In this document: positions 7,636 to 13,082 of the stretch, one piece after another | Position numbering within the stretch: the first letter of the stretch is position 1 | Layout: every line of letters starts with the position of its first letter | NCBI GenBank assembly: GCA_964422195.1 | Contig: CAYRAF010000023.1 | Coordinates: 1 to 17,877 of the forward strand | DNA: 17,877 nt | Origin: CALVUP01 sp964422195 | GTDB taxonomy: Bacteria; Bacillota_I; Bacilli_A; RF39; UBA660 | Direction of reading: 5' to 3' | Program-made: the position numbers and the translations under genes | The notes under the pieces: generated by a model | Database searches by the model: none | The model's input: the letters and a program-made list of their open reading frames with translations, nothing else | What the model was told of the DNA's origin: nothing

Positions 7636-7668
7636 GGCACTAGTTCATATTGAACTGGTGTCTTTTTT
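7636..7668 (+). terminator. Intrinsic terminator of antisense RNA 1
   Basis: 11-bp stem 7636-7646 with 7652-7662 (GGCACTAGTTC with its partner), loop ATATT, then six T residues (7663-7668). Module 2 has the same stem with covarying and wobble differences. It is also the first plausible terminator for bipA. Confidence 0.85.
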
Positions 7669-7689
7669 CAAACCCCCTGATAATTTTCA

Positions 7690-7755
7690 TTATCTTAAAA
7701 GTAAGAGAAAGATAATTATGAATAATAGAAAGATTAATAAATCTTTTTTAAACAT
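7690..7755 (-). CDS. 21-residue hydrophobic peptide (type I toxin-like), copy 1
   Basis: The minus strand reads ATG at 7755-7753 and TAA at 7692-7690, 21 codons plus stop. The peptide starts MFKKDLLI, has an unbroken run of Leu, Ile and Phe long enough for one membrane helix (about residues 6-20), and ends in Arg. The short basic/acidic head KKD and terminal R fit a membrane-inserting toxin peptide. The SD (GGAAGGCGGTG on the minus strand, 7762-7772) is well spaced. A second copy at 8107-8172 has 17 of 21 residues the same. Of the nine codon differences (stop included), five are synonymous and four swap hydrophobic residues, with no indels, which indicates selection on the peptide. It has its own promoter and lies opposite a predicted antisense RNA. 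Size and layout fit type I toxins (Fst, Ldr, Ibs); I do not recognise the sequence family. Expression and toxicity are unproven. Confidence 0.7.
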   Translation of the reverse strand: MFKKDLLIFLLFIIIFLLLLR

Positions 7756-7814
7756 AACTAACACCGCCTTCCGTTAGGAATTTGGTAGACACCCTAAATG
7801 AATGCTCAAAACAA

Positions 7815-7843
7815 AGACTATCATAGATAAAATATAGACGCAA
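7815..7843 (-). promoter_or_regulatory. Minus-strand promoter of peptide mRNA 1
   Basis: On the minus strand: TTGCGT (7843-7838), 17-bp spacer ending TGA, hexamer TAGTCT (7820-7815). The predicted start near 7808 falls at the first base of the terminal inverted repeat. The hexamer is weak, but the same arrangement recurs in module 2. Confidence 0.6.
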
Positions 7844-7975
7844 ATTGTATTTTTAATATATTTTCTTCATAAAAATTATGAATTTATTAAATTCTAGTAT
7901 ATAAAATATTAAAATGTATATTAATATATTAAACAAAATATTAAAAGTAAAAAATTTAATTTTTTATAATAGGAC

Positions 7976-8005
7976 TTGAATATAACTAAATAAATATGCT
8001 AGAAT
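7976..8005 (+). promoter_or_regulatory. Plus-strand promoter of small antisense RNA, module 2
   Basis: TTGAAT (7976-7981), 18-bp spacer, extended -10 TGCTAGAAT (hexamer 8000-8005). Same spacing and placement as the module 1 promoter although the sequences have diverged. Confidence 0.75.
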
Positions 8006-8011
8006 ATAAAT

Positions 8012-8037
8012 GGAAAGAGCATTCACTATATGAATGC
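8012..8037 (-). terminator. Minus-strand terminator of peptide mRNA 2
   Basis: Minus strand GCATTCA, loop, TGAATGC (8037-8019), followed by TCTTTCC. The U tract is weaker than in module 1, so termination may be leaky. Confidence 0.45.
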
Positions 8038-8053
8038 CTACCATTTTTGGGTA

Positions 8054-8084
8054 GACACTAGTTCATAAGAACTGGTGCCTTTTT
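8054..8084 (+). terminator. Intrinsic terminator of antisense RNA 2
   Basis: Stem 8054-8064 with 8069-8079 (one A-C mismatch), loop ATAA, T run 8080-8084. Confidence 0.8.
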
Positions 8085-8106
8085 AATTTAACCCCCTGAT
8101 AGGAAC

Positions 8107-8172
8107 CTATCTTAAGATTAGAATAAAAATAATTATGAATAATAATAAGATTAATAAATCTTTCTTAAGCAT
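8107..8172 (-). CDS. 21-residue hydrophobic peptide (type I toxin-like), copy 2
   Basis: The minus strand reads ATG at 8172-8170 and TAG at 8109-8107. The peptide begins MLKKDLLI, continues as an uninterrupted Leu/Ile/Phe helix and ends LR: one short membrane-spanning segment with a KKD head. The SD is close to perfect (GGAGGAGGTG on the minus strand, plus 8178-8187), five bases from ATG, stronger than many ribosomal protein sites here, so strong translation is expected if not blocked. It pairs with copy 1 at 17 of 21 positions. The 5' UTR runs from about 8223 and begins with the inverted-repeat arm. A hairpin GATAGG-AA-CCTATC (8098-8111) overlaps the stop codon and covaries with GATAAT/ATTATC in copy 1. 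A membrane-acting toxin of a type I system is the best guess; a small regulatory membrane peptide is the alternative. Confidence 0.7.
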   Translation of the reverse strand: MLKKDLLILLLFIIIFILILR

Positions 8173-8229
8173 AATTACACCTCCTCCATATAAGGATTCG
8201 GTAGACACCCAAAGTGAATGCTCAAAAGC

Positions 8230-8258
8230 AACTTAACATAATATAAATGGCTTTGCAA
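8230..8258 (-). promoter_or_regulatory. Minus-strand promoter of peptide mRNA 2
   Basis: On minus: TTGCAA (8258-8253), 17-bp spacer ending TGT, hexamer TAAGTT (8235-8230), predicted start 8223 at the first base of the inverted-repeat arm. Same design as module 1 (TTGC -35, 17 bp, TATGn before the hexamer). Confidence 0.6.
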
Positions 8259-8295
8259 ATGACACTTTTGATAAATTTTAATGATTAAAGTATTA

Positions 8296-8339
8296 GAAAT
8301 TTATATTTTCGATATAAAAAAAATATAAATTTCTTTTTT
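8296..8339 (+). terminator. AT-rich terminator-like hairpin upstream of glmS
   Basis: A 14-bp perfect stem (8296-8309 with 8320-8333) and six T residues (8334-8339). It would insulate glmS from transcription arriving from bipA or the small-RNA modules. Apart from this, I see nothing in 8260-8390. Confidence 0.65.
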
Positions 8340-8391
8340 AATTCTCATAGAAATCATAACTTTTTAAAAATATAAAATTTTATCTAAAAAC

Positions 8392-8420
8392 TTGTAGTTA
8401 ATTCTTATATTATGTATAAT
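8392..8420 (+). promoter_or_regulatory. glmS promoter
   Basis: TTGTAG (8392-8397), 17-bp spacer, perfect -10 TATAAT (8415-8420). Predicted start near 8427, about 34 nt before the ribozyme cleavage site. Confidence 0.8.
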
Positions 8421-8454
8421 TATTATAAAGATAATAAGAGAAAGGTAGTATTAT

Positions 8455-8597
8455 TATCTAGCGCCAGACCTTTAAATAGGTGACGAGGATAGCAGTTATC
8501 GAAATTTCGGCGGATGCTGCTACGGAGTTTGTGTATACGTAAGATATATTTAAAAAATAAAATTAAAATTATAACAAAAGATATATCAACACATATT
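8455..8597 (+). ncRNA. glmS ribozyme (glucosamine-6-phosphate riboswitch)
   Basis: This self-cleaving leader senses glucosamine-6-phosphate, the GlmS product; cleavage destabilises the mRNA. The conserved core is clear: A-GCGCC at 8460-8465 (cleavage expected between 8460 and 8461), GACGAGGAT at 8482-8490, GTTATCGA, then TTTCGGCGGATG. P1 is very short (CCT 8469-8471 with AGG 8478-8480). P2.1 pairs AGCAG (8491-8495) with CTGCT (8517-8521), and P2.2 includes CGAAATTTCG. The 3' support domain is AT-rich: GATATAT near 8543 can pair with ATATATC near 8581-8587, and GTAAG of the family is kept at 8539-8543. It lies between promoter and glmS start, as in other Bacillota. Confidence 0.95.
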
Positions 8598-8620
8598 TTA
8601 ATAGTGAAAGAAGGTAAAAT

Positions 8621-10417
8621 ATGTGTGGGATAGTAGGTTATGTTGGTAAAAAACATAATACTTGTGATGTTTTATTAGACGGATTAAAAGCATTAGAATA
8701 TCGTGGATATGATTCCGCGGGAATTGCTTATTATAAAAATAATGAATTAAAAGTTTTTAAAGAAGTAGGAAGAGTCGCTAATTTAGAAAACACTTTAGTT
8801 GGTGATGATGCTACTATAGGTATTGCTCATACTAGATGGGCAACACATGGAGCAGTTACAAAAGAAAATGCTCATCCTCATTCTAAGGGTAAGTTTACTA
8901 TTGTTCATAATGGTATAATAGAAAACTTTTTGGATTTAAAAGAAGAATTAAGGAATAAGAGATATAACTTTATATCAGATACTGATACTGAAGTGTTAGT
9001 TACACTTTTAGATAGTATTTATAAAGAAGAACAAGATATTTTAAAATCAATTAATAGATTGAAAGATATTGTAGATGGTTCTTATGCACTTGGCATATTA
9101 TGTGAAGATGATAAGGATAGTTTATATGCTATACGTAAGGACAGTCCATTAATTATCGGAATAGAAGATAATGATTATTTTATTGCATCAGATGTACCAG
9201 CAATACTTAAGTATACAAATAAATATATGTTACTTGATAATAATGAAATAGCTGTGTTAAATAGTAGTTTAACAATATATGATGATAATTTAAAGAAAGT
9301 TAGTAAAGATATATTAGAATTTGAAGGTGATATGCATTCTGCTGAAAAGGGTGGATATGATCATTTCATGCTAAAAGAAATAAATGAACAGCCATCTATT
9401 ATAAACAACTTAGTTGATTACTATTTAAATGAAGATAACACCGATTTTTCTGAAAACTTACCATCACTTAAGAAATATAAAAAAATACATGTTGTAGCTT
9501 GCGGATCGGCATATCATACAGGATTGATATTTAAAAGTATTGCAGAAGAAAAATGTGATGTAGAGGTTCTTGTAGAAATAGCTAGTGAATATCGTTATAA
9601 AAATAATTTTTATGATAAAGATACATTAGTTATAGTAATATCGCAATCAGGAGAGACTGCAGATACACTTGCAGCTTTAAAGAAAGCTAAGGAAGATGGT
9701 ATTGATACTCTTGCTATTGTTAATGTTGTAGGTTCATCAATTGCAAGAGAGGCTGATAAAGTATTATATATTTATGCAGGATGTGAAATAGCAGTTGCTA
9801 CTACTAAAGCTTATTCTGCTCAAGTTACTCTTCTTTCGTTACTTGCTTTAAAATTAGGCTATGAAAAAGGATTAATTAGTACTGATGAGAAAGAAAATGT
9901 TTTGAAAGAATTCTTAAATATTAAGGAAGATATCTCTGATTTATTAGACAATGATTATGAAAGAATAGCTAAAACTATTTATAATCGTAATGATATATTC
10001 TTTATAGGAAGAAGTATAGATTATGCTATGAGTATGGAAGGAGCTTTAAAGTTAAAAGAGATTTCTTATATTAATGCAGTTAGTTATGCTGCAGGTGAAT
10101 TAAAACATGGTACAATTTCTTTAATAGATAAAGATACTCCAGTAATAGCAATTAATACAAATGATAATTTAAGAGATAAAACTATTAGTAATATCAAAGA
10201 GGTTAAAGCAAGAGGAGCATATGTTATATACATTACTAATGTAGATATAGATAGTGATTTCTATGATCAAAAGATAGTATTAAAGAAAAACTCTATTTTT
10301 ACAGAAAGTCTTCTTACAATAATACCTCTCCAATTAATTGCATATCATACTGCAAAACTTAATGGTTGTGATATAGATAAACCTAGAAATTTAGCTAAGT
10401 CTGTAACAGTGGAATAA
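8621..10417 (+). CDS. glmS: Glutamine--fructose-6-phosphate aminotransferase (isomerizing)
   Basis: GlmS makes glucosamine-6-phosphate from fructose-6-phosphate and glutamine, the first step towards UDP-GlcNAc and the cell wall. The 598 residues match the usual 600 or so. The N-terminal class II glutaminase domain starts MCGIVGYVG, with Cys2 becoming the nucleophile after Met removal, and includes YRGYDSAG, TRWATHG and HNGIIEN. The C-terminal half has two SIS sugar-isomerase domains (VACGSAYHTG; SQSGETADT; YAAGELKHGTISLID) and the canonical end KPRNLAKSVTVE. Start ATG 8621 follows GAAAGAAGG. It is a single-gene unit under the glmS ribozyme, so it is feedback regulated by its product at the RNA level. 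It ends at a hairpin shared with the converging transporter gene. Confidence 0.98.
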   Translation: MCGIVGYVGKKHNTCDVLLDGLKALEYRGYDSAGIAYYKNNELKVFKEVGRVANLENTLVGDDATIGIAHTRWATHGAVTKENAHPHSKGKFTIVHNGIIENFLDLKEELRNKRYNFISDTDTEVLVTLLDSIYKEEQDILKSINRLKDIVDGSYALGILCEDDKDSLYAIRKDSPLIIGIEDNDYFIASDVPAILKYTNKYMLLDNNEIAVLNSSLTIYDDNLKKVSKDILEFEGDMHSAEKGGYDHFMLKEINEQPSIINNLVDYYLNEDNTDFSENLPSLKKYKKIHVVACGSAYHTGLIFKSIAEEKCDVEVLVEIASEYRYKNNFYDKDTLVIVISQSGETADTLAALKKAKEDGIDTLAIVNVVGSSIAREADKVLYIYAGCEIAVATTKAYSAQVTLLSLLALKLGYEKGLISTDEKENVLKEFLNIKEDISDLLDNDYERIAKTIYNRNDIFFIGRSIDYAMSMEGALKLKEISYINAVSYAAGELKHGTISLIDKDTPVIAINTNDNLRDKTISNIKEVKARGAYVIYITNVDIDSDFYDQKIVLKKNSIFTESLLTIIPLQLIAYHTAKLNGCDIDKPRNLAKSVTVE

Positions 10418-10446
10418 AAAAAGTACTAACATATTGGTACTTTTTT
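10415..10446. terminator. Bidirectional terminator between glmS and the MFS gene
   Basis: AAAAAAGTAC (10417-10426) and GTACTTTTTT (10437-10446) form a 10-bp stem with A and T runs on either side, so it can terminate both converging genes (stops at 10417 and 10452). Confidence 0.85.
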
Positions 10447-10451
10447 AATGC

Positions 10452-11633
10452 TTATTTATTAATTTTTATTATAAAGGATGCATATAAATAAATACAAGAA
10501 GCAATACCTACCAATAATATTTTAAATAAAGCAATGTTATTTGTAAGACTTGTAATAAATAATATGATATAAGCTATTATTCTAACAAAGTTAATTGCAT
10601 ATTCACATAGAGTCTGATGTTCTATCATAAATTCTTTTTTTACTCTTTCATAGCTTGAAGCAATAGAATATCTTTTTGCTTCAGCCGAGTTAATTAATAA
10701 AACTAAAAATATACTATTAACAAGGTTATAAATAATAACAGTAACTTTATTAATATCAATTAAAAGAAGAAATATACTTGATATAACTAAAATAGAACTT
10801 AATTTTAAAATTTGAGTATTGTCTTTAATTTTTCTTTGAAATATAAATAAAGCTGCAATAGAACATATAGCAAATACTGTAGTTAAAAATCCTAAAGAAA
10901 TATTTGTTTTAAAAGTCATGACAATAATAATAGTAACAACTGTCTCTAGTAGATAATTTACTACACCATCAAGTGCAGTTATTTGGTAGCAGGTTTTTAA
11001 ATCATTAGAACGAAGTGTCTTTAAATATTGCATATATTTTCTTAAACTAAATGTATGATTACCATGAGGTATATCTTTAATTAAAATTGAAAACAAAAAC
11101 TGTATAAATGCTAAAATAAGAACGATAAAAGCAACAGATGAAAAACTAGTATATTCAATAGAAGTTCCAAAGATAAATGGGAAAATAATCTTTAACGTTT
11201 TACTAATCATAGATTTTAGTGAAACAAAATTTTTAGAATCATTTCCGGCATAAATATTAACTAATATATGGCCACTACACCAAAACATTCCTTGTACAAT
11301 CCCATATAACATGCCTAAGGGAATAAAATATTTAATAATATTTTCTTTAAGAAGTGCCAGTAAAAGAATGAATAAAGTATGTAAGAGTATACCTGTACGA
11401 AATACTTGTACTTTTCTTTTATCAATTCGTTTTGAAAGAATAAAGAAGGTTAAGGGGATAAAAATAAAAGAAAAAACATAAAAGATAGAAATAATTTTAT
11501 AATTATAATTAGATAATTTAAAGAAATATGCTACTAAAAATGTATTAATAAACATATATAATACATTATTAATTAAGATACTTCCCATAAGTCCCAACTT
11601 GTTCTTTTCAACTTGATTCCAGCTTTTAAACAT
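10452..11633 (-). CDS. MFS-type multi-pass membrane transporter
   Basis: 393 residues with about twelve hydrophobic segments, e.g. ILINNVLYMFINTFLVAYFF near the N-terminus, LLHTLFILLLALL, VVTIIIVMTF after a long central cytoplasmic loop, and KILLVGIASCIYLYASFII at the end. Between helices 2 and 3 a basic loop SKRIDKRKVQ sits where the major facilitator signature (GxLaDRxGRR) is expected, and a roughly 40-residue polar loop splits the protein into two six-helix halves. The substrate cannot be told. Start ATG 11633-11631 has GTGGTGAT upstream. It has its own promoter, is divergent from the S10 operon and convergent with glmS. Length and topology are normal for a short MFS protein; the superfamily is inferred from topology and the loop, not from a strong family signature. 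Confidence 0.75.
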   Translation of the reverse strand: MFKSWNQVEKNKLGLMGSILINNVLYMFINTFLVAYFFKLSNYNYKIISIFYVFSFIFIPLTFFILSKRIDKRKVQVFRTGILLHTLFILLLALLKENIIKYFIPLGMLYGIVQGMFWCSGHILVNIYAGNDSKNFVSLKSMISKTLKIIFPFIFGTSIEYTSFSSVAFIVLILAFIQFLFSILIKDIPHGNHTFSLRKYMQYLKTLRSNDLKTCYQITALDGVVNYLLETVVTIIIVMTFKTNISLGFLTTVFAICSIAALFIFQRKIKDNTQILKLSSILVISSIFLLLIDINKVTVIIYNLVNSIFLVLLINSAEAKRYSIASSYERVKKEFMIEHQTLCEYAINFVRIIAYIILFITSLTNNIALFKILLVGIASCIYLYASFIIKINK

Positions 11634-11662
11634 ATTATCACCACTTTACATCTACTATCATT

Positions 11663-11691
11663 ATTATATAGGAAAAAATAGTTTGTCGCAA
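11663..11691 (-). promoter_or_regulatory. Promoter of the MFS gene
   Basis: On minus: TTGCGA (11691-11686), 17-bp spacer, perfect TATAAT (11668-11663), predicted start near 11656, a short leader to ATG 11633. Confidence 0.8.
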
Positions 11692-11747
11692 CAAAGAATT
11701 ATGTGTAAAATGTATGTTAAAAAATGCAAAAAAGTTTTAAAAAATGC

Positions 11748-11776
11748 TTGATTTTCATATGCTATTGTGTTAGAAT
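11748..11776 (+). promoter_or_regulatory. Promoter of the S10-spc operon
   Basis: TTGATT (11748-11753), 17-bp spacer, extended -10 TGTTAGAAT (hexamer 11771-11776). Predicted start near 11783. It is the only promoter I see for the 14 ribosomal protein genes that follow. Confidence 0.85.
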
Positions 11777-11782
11777 TATTCA

Positions 11783-11900
11783 TGTGTGTGACTGCGAGGA
11801 TGCGTGAGGTTGCTGATACGCCAGGTTAAGTTGGTGGAAAATATCAGGTTATTTACGTTGAGCAAGTCTATCATTGATATAGGCGAAGGGAGGACTTAAC
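11783..11900 (+). promoter_or_regulatory. Structured leader of the S10 operon
   Basis: About 118 nt of untranslated leader, visibly less AT-rich than the other intergenic DNA. Elements: GCGT-GAGGTTGCTGAT-ACGC (GAGGTTGCTGAT loop closed by a 4-bp stem, about 11802-11820), two AGGTTA repeats, TATCATTGATA near 11870, and AAGTC/GACTT able to bracket the SD (GGGAGG about 11888-11893). The GAGGTTGC core resembles leader sequence I associate with rpsJ in other Bacilli. A ribosomal-protein autoregulatory site is likely but not shown. Confidence 0.5.
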
Positions 11901-12209
11901 ATGTCAAAAGAAGTTGTTCGTATTAAATTAAAAGCATACGATCACAGAGTACTTGATAATGCTGCTTCTAAAATTGTTGAGACTGTAAAGAGACTTAAAG
12001 GTGAGGTTAGTGGACCTGTACCACTTCCAACTAACACTCAAAAGTTTACAATTTTAAGAGCTGTTCACAAATATAAAGATTCACGTGAACAATTTGAAAT
12101 GCGTACTCACAAAAGATTAATTGATATCAAAAATCCAAATAAGGAAATTATGGATGCACTTAAACATCTAGAATTACCAAGTGGTGTAGATATCCAAATC
12201 AAATTATAA
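11901..12209 (+). CDS. rpsJ: 30S ribosomal protein S10
   Basis: The 102-residue S10, first gene of the operon, is part of the 30S head and, as NusE, of the antitermination complex. Diagnostic stretches: IRIKLKAYDHRVLD-like start, GPVPLPTNTQKFTILRAVHKYKDSREQFEMRTHKRLIDI, and the C-terminal LPSGVDIQIKL. Full length. ATG 11901 follows GGGAGG. Nineteen bases separate it from rplC. Confidence 0.98.
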   Translation: MSKEVVRIKLKAYDHRVLDNAASKIVETVKRLKGEVSGPVPLPTNTQKFTILRAVHKYKDSREQFEMRTHKRLIDIKNPNKEIMDALKHLELPSGVDIQIKL

Positions 12210-12228
12210 AAAATAGGAGGAAAATGAA

Positions 12229-13032
12229 ATGAAAGGAATCTTAGGAACAAAAGTTGGTATGACACAAGTATTTACTAAAAATGGTAAATTAATTCCTGTT
12301 ACTGTAATCTCTGTTGAACCAAATGTAGTAACTCAAATCAAAACAGTAGAAACTGATGGTTATGATGCTATTCAACTTGGTGCTGTAGAAATGAAAGAAA
12401 AAAACAGTAATAAAGCAAAGATGGGTCATACAAAAAAAGCAAATACGACTCCTAAGCGCTTCTTAAGAGAAATCAGAGGAGTAAATCCTGCTGATTATAC
12501 TCTAGGTCAAGTAATATCAGCTGATTTATTCCAAGCTGGAGAAATGGTTGATGTTAGTGGAGTAAGTAAAGGTAAAGGATTCCAAGGTGTTATTAAACGT
12601 TGGAATCAATCAAGAGGTCCTATGGGACATGGGTCACAATATCATAGAGGTGTTGGATCATTAGGTACTATGTTACCAATGCACGTTTTAAAAGGTAAAA
12701 AATTACCAGGACATATGGGACATGTTACTACAACTATTCAAAATCTTGAAGTTGTTGCAGTTGACATGGATGAAAATGTTATCTTAGTAAAAGGTAATGT
12801 TCCAGGTCCAAAGAAGTCTTTAGTTATAATCAAAACTGCAGTTAAAAAAGGTGAAAAAGTTAACGATACAGAAGAGTTGATAACTTACGTAGAAGAAGTT
12901 GTTGAAGAAACTCCTGCTACTGAAGAAACTTCAGGTGAGGCAGTTGAAGAACAACCAGTAGAAACTACTGAAGAAGTAAAAGAAGAAGTTAACGAAGAAG
13001 CCGTAGCTGAAGATACAAAAACTGAAGAATAA
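12229..13032 (+). CDS. rplC: 50S ribosomal protein L3 with acidic C-terminal tail
   Basis: L3 is an early-assembly 50S protein whose loop reaches the peptidyl transferase centre. The body (residues 1 to about 206) is canonical: MKGILGTKVGMTQVF, VDVSGVSKGKGFQGVIKRWNQSRGPMGHGS and LPGHMGHVTTTIQNLEVV. The protein is 267 residues against the usual 205-215. After the normal end (SLVIIKTAVKK) there is a tail of about 60 residues with some 22 Glu, 2 Asp and many Val and Thr, in repeated VEE/TEE steps. No stop or binding site separates it, so it is part of L3. The tail is probably disordered and solvent exposed; its role is unknown. ATG 12229 follows AGGAGG. Confidence 0.98.
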   Translation: MKGILGTKVGMTQVFTKNGKLIPVTVISVEPNVVTQIKTVETDGYDAIQLGAVEMKEKNSNKAKMGHTKKANTTPKRFLREIRGVNPADYTLGQVISADLFQAGEMVDVSGVSKGKGFQGVIKRWNQSRGPMGHGSQYHRGVGSLGTMLPMHVLKGKKLPGHMGHVTTTIQNLEVVAVDMDENVILVKGNVPGPKKSLVIIKTAVKKGEKVNDTEELITYVEEVVEETPATEETSGEAVEEQPVETTEEVKEEVNEEAVAEDTKTEE

Positions 13033-13082
13033 TCATCACTTTTAAAATGTAATATTTGAATTGTGATGAAAGGAGGAAAAGT

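Larger units (their letters stand above)
7584..7668 (+). ncRNA. Candidate antitoxin-like antisense RNA, module 1
   Basis: About 85 nt are predicted, from the extended -10 promoter at 7548-7577 to the intrinsic terminator at 7636-7668. It overlaps the 3' region of the minus-strand peptide mRNA completely and does not reach the peptide ORF (7690-7755). Its 5' part forms a hairpin, GCATTCA (7597-7603) with TGAATGC (7609-7615), extended by GGTAG (7585-7589) with CTACC (7616-7620). TGAATGC recurs at 7799-7805, which is the complement of the mRNA's 5' end, so the RNA could pair with both ends of the target. This matches the RNAII arrangement of Fst/par type I toxin-antitoxin loci. Both the role and the RNA ends are predictions. 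Confidence 0.6.
7590..7808 (-). ncRNA. Structured peptide-encoding mRNA, module 1
   Basis: Predicted minus-strand transcript of about 219 nt. The 5' end is set by the promoter at 7815-7843 and begins at GAGCATTCATT. The 3' end is at the terminator 7590-7615. The first 11 nt (7807-7797) are perfectly complementary to the 3' segment 7605-7595, so 5' and 3' ends can close on each other, a form typical of translation-inert full-length type I toxin mRNAs. A hairpin GATAAT-TTTC-ATTATC (7679-7694) spans the stop codon, and CCCCCTGATA (7673-7682 on plus) beside it is kept in copy 2. Confidence 0.55.
8012..8084 (+). ncRNA. Candidate antitoxin-like antisense RNA, module 2
   Basis: About 73 nt, from the promoter at 7976-8005 to the terminator at 8054-8084. 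It can fold a 5' hairpin (GCATTCA 8019-8025 with TGAATGC 8031-8037) and CTACC (8038-8042) with GGTAG (8050-8054). Two of its segments recur in the complement of the peptide mRNA's 5' UTR: GGTAGACAC at 8050-8058 and 8200-8208, and TGAATGC at 8031-8037 and 8215-8221. These act like the direct repeats of Fst/par loci, letting a convergent short RNA reach the target's 5' UTR as well as its 3' end. Role inferred. Confidence 0.6.
8012..8223 (-). ncRNA. Structured peptide-encoding mRNA, module 2
   Basis: Predicted minus-strand transcript of about 212 nt starting at GAGCATTCACT (8223) and ending near the hairpin 8019-8037. The first 11 nt pair perfectly with 8027-8017 near the 3' end. The 5' arm can therefore pair with the 3' end of its own mRNA or with the small antisense RNA. 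Confidence 0.55.
7581..8230. repeat. Tandem duplication of a ~220-bp two-strand peptide/RNA module
   Basis: Two homologous units, about 7581-7810 and 8010-8230, lie in the same orientation about 200 bp apart. Each holds, left to right on plus, an 11-bp inverted-repeat arm (7595-7605; 8017-8027), an antisense-RNA terminator, the minus-strand peptide ORF, its SD, and the other inverted-repeat arm (7797-7807; 8213-8223). The arms differ between copies by a compensatory change (T7604-A7798 against C8026-G8214). The spacer 7844-7975 is AT-rich and I see no gene in it. Confidence 0.85.

Noticed and set aside
7844..7975. Possible gene or third module between the two repeats
   Set aside because: AT-rich sequence with no ORF having an SD, no inverted-repeat arm and no peptide-like frame.
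7581..8230. The two structured repeats as tandem 6S RNAs
   Set aside because: The length and long terminal stem suggested 6S RNA, but there is no clear open-complex-like bubble. Each unit has internal terminators on the plus strand and a conserved SD plus ORF on the minus strand, which 6S RNA would not explain.
8423..8656. Minus-strand ORF of 77 codons upstream of glmS
   Set aside because: It runs across the glmS ribozyme and the glmS start, with no SD and no recognisable protein; it is a shadow of the RNA.
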